Assembly (NCBI GenBank): GCA_964017185.1
Contig: OZ024876.1
Coordinates: 15,698,226-15,762,225, forward strand
DNA: 64,000 nucleotides
DNA from: Rugalucina vietnamica
Lineage: Eukaryota > Mollusca > Bivalvia > Lucinida > Lucinidae
Reading direction: 5' to 3'
Position numbers and translations under genes: made by a program
Shown: positions 57,324 through 64,000 of the stretch, one piece after another
How the letters are laid out: every line of letters begins with the position of its first letter
How positions within the stretch are numbered: position 1 is the stretch's first letter
The notes under the pieces: generated by a model
Database searches by the model: none
Told to the model about the DNA's origin: nothing
Seen by the model: only the letters and a program-made list of their open reading frames with translations

Positions 57324-57534
57324 TGAGCCGCCTCGTGGGAAATCCAACAATGTGGTTTCCGAACAGGTCCGACACAAACCGACCCGTACAAAAACAGAAA
57401 AAAGCTAGAAGCTTAAAATTTTGAATTTAAGTAGAAGAGAAATTGTACTATCCGAGTAGCGAAAACAAAGGCGCTGATCAGCTTCGCAGTTACTGCGAAG
57501 CTGATCTGCGTCTTTGTTTTCACCTAGCGGCTCA
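57324..57534 (-). mobile_element. MITE family A copy
   Basis: TGAGCCGCCTCGTGGGAAAT to GGCTCA. The core GCGCTGATCAGCTTCGCAGT and its inverse form a near-perfect hairpin. It abuts element D at 57541. Confidence 0.9.
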
Positions 57535-57540
57535 TTTTTA

Positions 57541-60174
57541 GCTCACCTGAGCCGTCAGGCTCACAAGGTGAGCTTATAGTATACCCATGCTCCGTCGTCA
57601 GTCCGTCGTCCGTCGTCCGTCCGTCGTCCACCATTTTCAAAGATCTTCTTCTCTGAAACAGCTTGGCCAATCAAAGCCAAATTTTACATGAAGCATCTAT
57701 GGGAAAGGGGTACCAATGTGTATATAAATAATCCAGGTCACATGACCAAGATGGCCGCCATGCCCATATATGGTAAAAACCCTTCAAAAATCTTCTTCTC
57801 CGGAACCACTGGACCGATTTCAACCAAAATTGGCATGAAGCATTGATGACTCAAGCACTACAATGTGTATATAAATCATGACCTTGCAGTGACCTTGACC
57901 TATTTTACGGCAAGGTCAACATAGGTCGCCAATGCATTTGAATGGGGAAAACTTTTAAAATGTCATTTTAAGTGAAAGTCTTGCAGGAAATGGGCAGTAG
58001 GACTGAATATTAATGATTCTGAAAAAAATTTGCACCCCAGGGGCTCAAATGCCCCCACCCCGGGGCAATATACATGTATATTACCATAATATTCAAACAT
58101 CATCTCCTCTGAAACCGCTTGGCCAATCAAAGCCAAATTTTATATGAAGCATCTATGGGAAGGGGAAACCAATGTGTATATAAGAAATCCAGGTCACATG
58201 ACCAAGATGGCCGCCATGCCCATATATGGTAAAAACCCTTCAAAAATCTTCTTCTCCAGAACCAGTGGACCGATTTCAACCAAACTTGGCATGAAGCATC
58301 AATGGCTCAAGCACTTTAATGTGTATATAAATCATGGCCCTGCGATGACCTTGACCTATTTTACGGCAAGGTCAACATAGGTCGCCAATGCATTTGAATG
58401 GGGAAAACTTTTAAAATGTCATTTTAAGTGAAAGTCTTGCAGGAAATGGGCAGTAGGACTGAATATTAATGATTCTGAAAAAAATCTGCACCCCAAAGGG
58501 CTCATATGCCCCCACCCCGGGGCAATATACATGTATATTACCATAATATTCAAACATCATCTCCTCTGAAACCGCTTGGCCAATTAAAGCCAAATTTTAT
58601 GTGAAGCATCAATAGGAAGGGTTAACCAATGTATATATAAATAATCAAGGTCACATGACCAAGATGGCCGCCATGCCCATATATGGTAAAAACCCTTTAG
58701 AAATCTTCTTCTCCGGAACTGGTACACCGATTTCAAAGAAACTTAGCATGGAGCATTGATGGCTCAAGTACTACAATGTATATATAAATCATGACCCTGT
58801 GATGACCTTTACTTTTTTTATGGCAAGGTCAACATAGGTCGCCAATGCATTTGAATTGGGAAAACTTTTAAAAAGTAATTTAAGGTGAAAATCTTGCAGG
58901 AAATGGGTAGTATGACTGAATATTAATGATTCTGAAAAAAATGGACCTAAGGGCTCATATGCCCCCACCTCGGGGCAATATACATGTATATTACCAAAAT
59001 ATTCAAACATCTTCTCTTCTCAAACCACTTGGCCAATCAAAGCCAAATTTTATGTGAAGCATTTATAGAATGGGGGAACCAATGTATATATAAATAATCC
59101 AGGTCACATGACCAAGATGGCCACCATGCCCATATATGGTAAAAACCCTTCCAAAATCTTCTTCTCTGGAACTGGTGGACCGATTTCAACAAAACTTGGC
59201 ATGAAACATCAATGGCTTAAGTACTACAATGTGTATATAAATCATGACCCTGTGATGACCTTGACCTATTTTACGACAAGGTCAACATAGGTTGCCTATG
59301 CCTTTGAATTGGGATAACTGTTATTTGTCGGTTGAAGGGAAAGACTTGCAGGAAATTGGCAAATGGACAGGATATAGATTATTATGAAGAAAAATAATGG
59401 ACACCAGGGAATCATCTGCCCCCGGGGGGGCACTCCCTGGTAAGCAGTGTACCGATGCGTGATCAAAGGATTGTTGAACATACCCTAAACAGTGTGATCG
59501 ACATTTAAAATTTGACCCCCCTTTTCACTGTGTTTGCTTTAAAATGTGACCCTTTCCACTGTGTCCCGTCAAAAAGTACCCCTTTCCACTGTAGTCAACT
59601 AAAACACTGGAATGCAATAATTCTTTTATAACCACGTGAAGATGCTATATGTGTAATATGCAAACAATCTGCCTGATGGCTTCAGAGAAGTAATTTTAAA
59701 ATATAGACAGACTACAATAACGGAAGATGGATGCTAGGTACCTGCCTATCCTATAAGATCACCTTTGAGACTTTGGCTCTGTTGGGTTAAAATGCTTAAA
59801 ATGTGGAACTGATATGATCATAAACAAACATTTGGTCATGCAATCAACACATGAAATAGCTAAAGTTACAAATAGGCAACATACAGGTACCCTTTTCACA
59901 GCATTTTAGCAGAATTGTAAAAAACATACCCTTTTTCCACAAAAACGACATTTTGCCTACCCTAAATGATGTCAGCGCTGCGCACTGCCCTTCTTGAAAA
60001 AAAGTACCCTTTCTCATCGTTTTTTTGATCACGCATCGGTACACTGCTGACCAGGGAGTGCCCTCCCCGGGCATCTGCCCCTTTACTGGGGCTTTTTTCT
60101 ATAATATTCAAACATGTTTATTTGTATATACAACAGATCTCAGGTGAGCGTTTACAGGACCATTGGTCCTCTGG
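57541..60174 (+). mobile_element. element D, long copy with four tandem core units, interrupted
   Basis: It starts after TTTTTA with GCTCACCTGAGCCGTCAGGC and the partner AAGGTGAGCTTATAG, followed by CGTCCGTC repeats. Four core units of about 460 bp start near 57640, 58095, 58555 and 59010. Each has AAACCGCTTGGCCAATCAAA, CATGACCAAGATGGCCGCCA, TGGTAAAAACCCTTC and GACCTTGACCTATTTTACGG. It ends with CTCAGGTGAGCGTTTAC, the hairpin AGGACCATTGGTCCT and CTGG before T. A subterminal hairpin plus CTRR is the Helitron/Helentron 3' form. The tandem core fits bivalve 'pearl' elements. The fourth unit is split by the element at 59421-60071. Confidence 0.82.
59421..60071. mobile_element. non-autonomous hAT-like element, 8-bp duplication, inside element D
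   Basis: Starts CCCGGGGGGGGCACTCCCTG and ends with the inverse (CAGGGAGTGCCCTCCCCGGG). Pairing runs about 50 bp inward through GCAGTGTACCGATGCGTGAT. Flanked by CATCTGCC at 59413-59420 and 60072-60079. 651 bp, without a transposase frame. An 8-bp duplication fits hAT. Confidence 0.88.
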
Positions 60175-60292
60175 TTTATGTACTTGCCGGAGATATAACT
60201 TGTAAGTTTGTTACGAAATCATGCCAACCTAATATACAGATTTTTCTTAATTTAAAAAATAAGGAAAGTTTCAGTAGAAAATGTTGGAGTTT

Positions 60293-60345
<53 letters not shown>

Positions 60346-60466
60346 CAGTACATAGATTAGTAACCATAAACTATGTTTTGGAGAAAAAACAATATGAAAA
60401 AAAAAAACCCTGTAAAACCCTGTAAGCCCTATTTTACTATATAAAAGCGGGATATATAGTAAATAA

Positions 60467-60593
60467 CCGTGACCAAAAATAAACCGATTTATCACGTGAG
60501 GATTAGTAAGCAGATGAAAGGACGAGCTTTCAGCGAGCCCTTTCATCTGTTTACGGTCCGAGCGTGACAAATCGGTTTATTTTTGGTCACGGG
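60467..60593. repeat. 127-bp hairpin
   Basis: ACCGTGACCAAAAATAAACC is mirrored exactly at the right. Pairing goes on through GATTTATCACG and, after a mismatched stretch, CAGATGAAAGG, to a small loop. Confidence 0.85.
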
Positions 60594-60603
60594 GTAGTTA
60601 TTC

Positions 60604-61012
60604 ACTTTATAATGCAACGAAAACCGACAAATTTCGAGAAAAAAAACTCACGCGATGTGAGGAGATTTGCTTTCCGCCATTTTGTTTATTTAGTCAACAG
60701 CTCAGCAATCACTCCGCAGAACGACTCCTCAAAATTCGCCACCATAGCAGTACATTTTGTTGAGAAATTAATTTTTTCCTGTCCATTGTTTCATCTACGA
60801 AACATTGCATAACAATGGCGGAGATTGACGTCACAAAATGTGACTAAATTTGACGTCACTGGCGCGCTCCTTTTTGTTGCGTTAAACAAAATTGCAACGC
60901 GGTCTTTATTTGGTCAGTAGAGATTGCCTTTATTCGGTCAGTAGCTAAATAAAGCTTCTATTTATGAACCCACCTTTATTAGGCCGATATGTAGGGTTGT
61001 TGCATTATAAAA
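60604..61012. mobile_element. candidate MITE, TTATAATGCAAC termini
   Basis: CTTTATAATGCAACGAAAA at the left and TTGTTGCATTATAAAAG at the right are inverse over about 12-14 bp. The body has TTTGGTCAGTAG and TTCGGTCAGTAG repeats. No clear duplication. Confidence 0.5.
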
Positions 61013-61245
61013 GGGGGTATATTACACAGACATGTTACCCTTTGTCATAACAGATACCAAACTTGTGAAACATGAGATGGTTTGTAAATAAATAACATTT
61101 GAATTTCGTCTTACATGTAGTCTCCTTTTTCGCAGTGTCTACATGTTCGTGTACTCGTAATGTGAGCTAAAAAGCTTCGTTTATCATTGAATAAATTAAC
61201 TGCTTTTAATGACGATAATTTTGGGTCAGAACAATCGATTTATTT

Positions 61246-61440
61246 GTTTGTACTGAGGCTTAACGTCCCAGTCAACAAATTTTCAGTCATGTATGGACGA
61301 AGCCAAGGCTTCCTGCGTCTGTACTGTAAGGAGTTTATGCGTGTCGTTCAAGGACGCAATACAGTGACGCATGTGAGGATCGAACCCGGAACCTCTCGAT
61401 TCGGTGTCCGCTGCTCTACCACTACGTCAACGCGCTCCCT
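61246..61440 (-). mobile_element. tRNA-derived SINE, family S2, minus strand
   Basis: On the minus strand: AGGGAGCGCGTTGACGTAGT head with TGGTAGAGCAGCGGACACC, B box GGGTTCGATCC, a central motif with TCCTTGAACGACAC-like decay, and tail GGGACGTTAAGCCTCAG. It ends directly against the palindromic element that follows. Confidence 0.88.
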
Positions 61441-61446
61441 ATCGGA

Positions 61447-63042
61447 GTATAAGAATCTTACATGAATGTTAGGTATGGATAGACAAATCTGTCCCGAGGG
61501 TCACATTTTGGCATCACGAGGCTCGACGAGTGATGCCAAACTGTGACCCGAGGGACAGATTTGTCTATCCATAGCGTAAGGCGACCAGTGATCGATCAGG
61601 GACCAGTGATCGACCAACTAGTGGTTATCGGCTATTTATTCTCATAGGATACCTGAAGTAAATCTTATGCTAGTCTCAACTTCAAGCGCATTATATAACC
61701 TTACAAACACTGATTTAAATTTATTTGTAAAGCTTTTCTATCTTGCCTTTTCTGGCACTTGACGAAGAGGGGGTCTTAGTTGTACTGCATTAAAGTGGTG
61801 ATTGTTCAATAAATTCTTCTAGATGAAACAACCTGCATTCGTTCCGACTGGCTAATTTTTCAACTTTACTGAATACTAAACAAATCTGATCCATATTCCA
61901 AATTGTATGGGATAACGCTGCGATTAATTGACGATTTCTGTGATTTTCGAGCTATTTTTTCAACAGTTTTCCATTGTTTCTATGGGTATTTATGCTTTTC
62001 GACCACCTCATTTCGCTGCTTTATTTCTTCTAACTCACTGAAAATTTCCAAACTGTGTTTCGAGGCTAGAGGTTAACAGTAATTATTCTTTCTGAAAATG
62101 TACATACCTTCCAAGTTAGCCGCGGTTTTGGAGAGAAAAAGAAGGTGATCGATCACTGGTCCACCTGACCCTGATTCACGCTGTATTATGGTGGGTGTGT
62201 TAAAATGACGTCACTGAGAATGTGACGTGATGACGTCATAAATTGATATATAGAAAAACATGGCGAAGGTTCAAGCTTGGATATGGTATGTACAAATGTA
62301 TTCTCCAATGCACGTCTGATCCGCTATATCAAACATGGCTATTTTTGATCGATCACTGGTCACTTTACGCTACCTTATATAATTACACGAATGATCGATT
62401 CTTTTTCTTGCACGCCTTGATGTGGCGAAGCTTGATTATAATACTATTTACCTAGAAAAATGCTTCATCGCGGCGTCCGCCATTTTGAATTCAAACGTTT
62501 TGACGTCATTGTGACGTGTGCGCTTAGCGAAGAAATTACGTGACGTCCTATACAACCAGTGATAAAAAGAACACTTGAACGCAGGTTGCGACCGGGGTGA
62601 GATAACGAGGGTGAGATAAGAATTTCTAGCACACCAGATCGAGAAATCCTACGTTTTACCCCATGTGAGAAATTCTTATCTCACCCTTGTTATCTCACCC
62701 CTGGCTCATTCTGCGTTCAAGTGTTCTTTTTTAACATTGGTTGTATAGGACGTCACGTAATTTCGTCGTTAAGCGCGCACGTCACAATGACGTCAAAACG
62801 TTTTAAATCAAAATGGCGGACGCCGCGATTGTAGCGTTTTTCTATGTCAATAGTATGAAAATCAAGCTTTACTGCATTAAAGCGTGCAAGAAAAAGAATC
62901 CATCATTCGTGTAAGGTATGGATAGACAAATCTGTCCCTCGGGTCACAATTTGGCATCACTCGGCGAGCCTCGTGATGCCAAAATGTGACCCTCGGGACA
63001 GATTTGTCTATCCATACCTGACACTCATGTAAGATTCTTATA
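61447..63042. repeat. large palindrome (foldback element), left arm interrupted
   Basis: The outer arms read TAAGAATCTTACATGA inward from both ends, then GGTATGGATAGACAAATCTG, which is part of a self-complementary 105-bp block in each arm (61470-61571 and about 62912-63018). The inner arms 62373-62590 and 62690-62910 pair through TTCTTTTTCTTGCACGC, GGCGTCCGCCATTTTGA, CGTTTTGACGTCATTGTGAC and AAGTGTTCTTTTTAAC-like sequence. The centre has GGGTGAGATAACGAGGGTGA and its inverse around a loop of about 40 bp. The arms total roughly 350-390 bp each once the inserted element is removed. Confidence 0.88.
61574..62370. mobile_element. 797-bp MITE with TA duplication (Tc1/mariner-type site)
   Basis: Ends GCGTAAGGCGACCAGTGATC and GATCACTGGTCACTTTACGC are inverse over about 25 bp (two to three mismatches). 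TA flanks both (61572-61573 and 62371-62372). The mirror arm of the palindrome shows the uninterrupted sequence TCCATACCTTACACGAATG. The interior repeats the CCAGTGATCGATCA motif near 61602 and 62146. No transposase frame. Confidence 0.88.
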
Positions 63043-63119
63043 TTCTCACATGGGGTAAAACGTAGGATTCCTCTATCTGGTGTGCAAGAATAAGCTTTCT
63101 ACATGAAATAACTTCTAAC

Positions 63120-63893
63120 CTGATCGTTTCAATGCGGCTCTGCGTTGGTTTGTCTTTATAGTTCTTGTATTAGGTCGCATGATCCAAAAGGCTCACAGCT
63201 GAGCTTATAGTAAGCCGATGCTCCGGCGTCCGTCCGCCCATGCTCCGGCGTCCGTCCTCGTTCATCGTCCGTCCGTTGTTCACAGTTTAAAAGATCTCCT
63301 GAAACCACTGGGCCAATCAAAGCCAAAGGAAGCGGGAACGAAAGTTTGTATAAATGGTCCAGCAGTGGTTATATGTCCAAAGTAGCCGCCAAAGCTATAA
63401 AGAGCAAAACATTTAAAATTCTTCTCCAGAACCCTAGACCTACGTTTATGAAACTGAAATATTATCTATAGATATTGAACTTATTAAAAAGTGCCAAGAG
63501 ATTTAGTCCTCTCGACTGGTAACAAACGGCAAAAAATCAGGGTCTAGCTCACTAACTAGCAGTGAAGATGCTTAATTATTGTCATGTATATAGCCCCGGG
63601 ACAGGGGCAGACAGCACCCAAGGCACAAAGTTATTTCCTTTTTTAATATTAATCGTCGGTCTTTATGCAAAGTACCAGCAAGTATTTTAAATGTTTCTGC
63701 TGTTTATAGCCATGGCGGCCATCTTGGTCATACCTACGATTATGAAACTTTGCACGAAGCATCGGAGAGAACACCCTTACTACATTTATATAAATCATGA
63801 CCCTGGAATGAGCTTGACCTATTTAACGGTGCATCGTTAAATAGCAGCGGATGAAGGTCAACAATCGATTTTAGCTTTCTTATAACTTTTTAA
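63120..63893 (+). repeat. 774-bp unit with element D body, first of a tandem pair
   Basis: Element D parts: GGCTCACAGCTGAGCTTATAG, CGTCCGTCC repeats, AACCACTGGGCCAATCAAAG, GGCGGCCATCTTGG (here inverse to the usual core), and TGACCCTGG...GAGCTTGACC. The flank before it (AATGCGGCTCTGCG, TTTGTCTTTATAGTTC) recurs 774 bp later before the next D start. Confidence 0.7.
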
Positions 63894-63947
63894 CATGGCC
63901 GTTCGAATGCAGCTGTGCTGTGGTTTATCTTTAGAGTTCGTGTTTTA

Positions 63948-64000
63948 GCTCACATAAGCCAAAGGCTCACAAGTGAGCTTATAGTTTACCCATGTTCCGG
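63948..64000 (+). mobile_element. element D, 5' end, cut by the window edge
   Basis: After GTTTTA: GCTCACATAAGCCAAAGGCT and AAGTGAGCTTATAG, then CCCATGTTCCGG. It continues beyond the window. Confidence 0.8.

Larger units (their letters stand above)
60210..61040 (+). mobile_element. MITE family B copy, apparently split by inverted-repeat insertions
   Basis: The left end TTACGAAATCATGCCAACCT and a poly-T tract (60293-60342) are followed by the CATAGATTAGTAACCATAAA hairpin. The right-end motif appears as TATAAAAGCGGGATATATAG at about 60440 and again as TATAAAAGGGGGTATATTAC at about 61000. The duplicated motif suggests that 60455-60995 was inserted. Confidence 0.5.

Overview
The window is eukaryotic nuclear DNA, AT-rich, intron-bearing and almost entirely built of transposable elements. 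The dispersed families (tRNA-derived SINEs with a GACGTTAAGCCCCAA-type tail, 'pearl'-like elements starting TTTTAGCTCACCTGAGCC or TTTTAGCTCGACTGCACG, many short foldback DNA elements, jockey/CR1-like non-LTR fragments) are of the kind I associate with bivalve molluscs. The bivalve call rests on recognising repeats, not on a marker gene.

Layout. 0-5 kb: tRNA-derived sequence, a 143-bp TA microsatellite, and two minus-strand non-LTR fragments joined at about 3.84 kb. 5-12 kb: a full-length SINE with a perfect target duplication, a second SINE, and a zone carrying eight copies of an ATCAGTGCTGTCACG motif. 12-22 kb: a jockey/CR1 fragment set in a tandem repeat, a MITE inserted in a SINE, microsatellites, two more LINE fragments. 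22.7-24.2 kb: first copy of the E tandem-repeat element. 25.8-32.8 kb: the clearest gene, a three-exon THAP / coiled-coil / HTH_Tnp_4 / DDE_Tnp_4 gene of PIF/Harbinger-ISL2EU type, broken at its 3' end. Its introns hold a palindrome interrupted by a hAT-like element, a SINE, and several MITEs, one with a TAA duplication. 33-47 kb: element D copies, a LINE cut by two foreign segments, and a duplicated module with YY1-like and ETS-like motifs. 47-52 kb: two further E copies, one split by a solo LTR; its monomers carry perfect AGGTCAnnnTGACCT palindromes. 52.9-53.9 kb: an intact 345-codon ORF for an unrecognised single-pass membrane protein, whose exon start is duplicated around a poly-T tract and a MITE. 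54-64 kb: a 1.27-kb element with ACGCGTA-rich ends, more SINEs and MITEs, a four-unit D element split by an element with an 8-bp duplication, and a second large palindrome interrupted in one arm by a TA-flanked element.

Only two protein-coding loci deserve attention: the THAP/transposase gene and the 345-aa membrane protein. Nothing suggests that they work together. The strongest structural results are the insertion histories. In two large palindromes one arm carries an inserted element while the opposite arm keeps the uninterrupted sequence, so target duplications can be read without another genome. No rRNA gene, CRISPR array, operon or convincing functional tRNA gene was seen.
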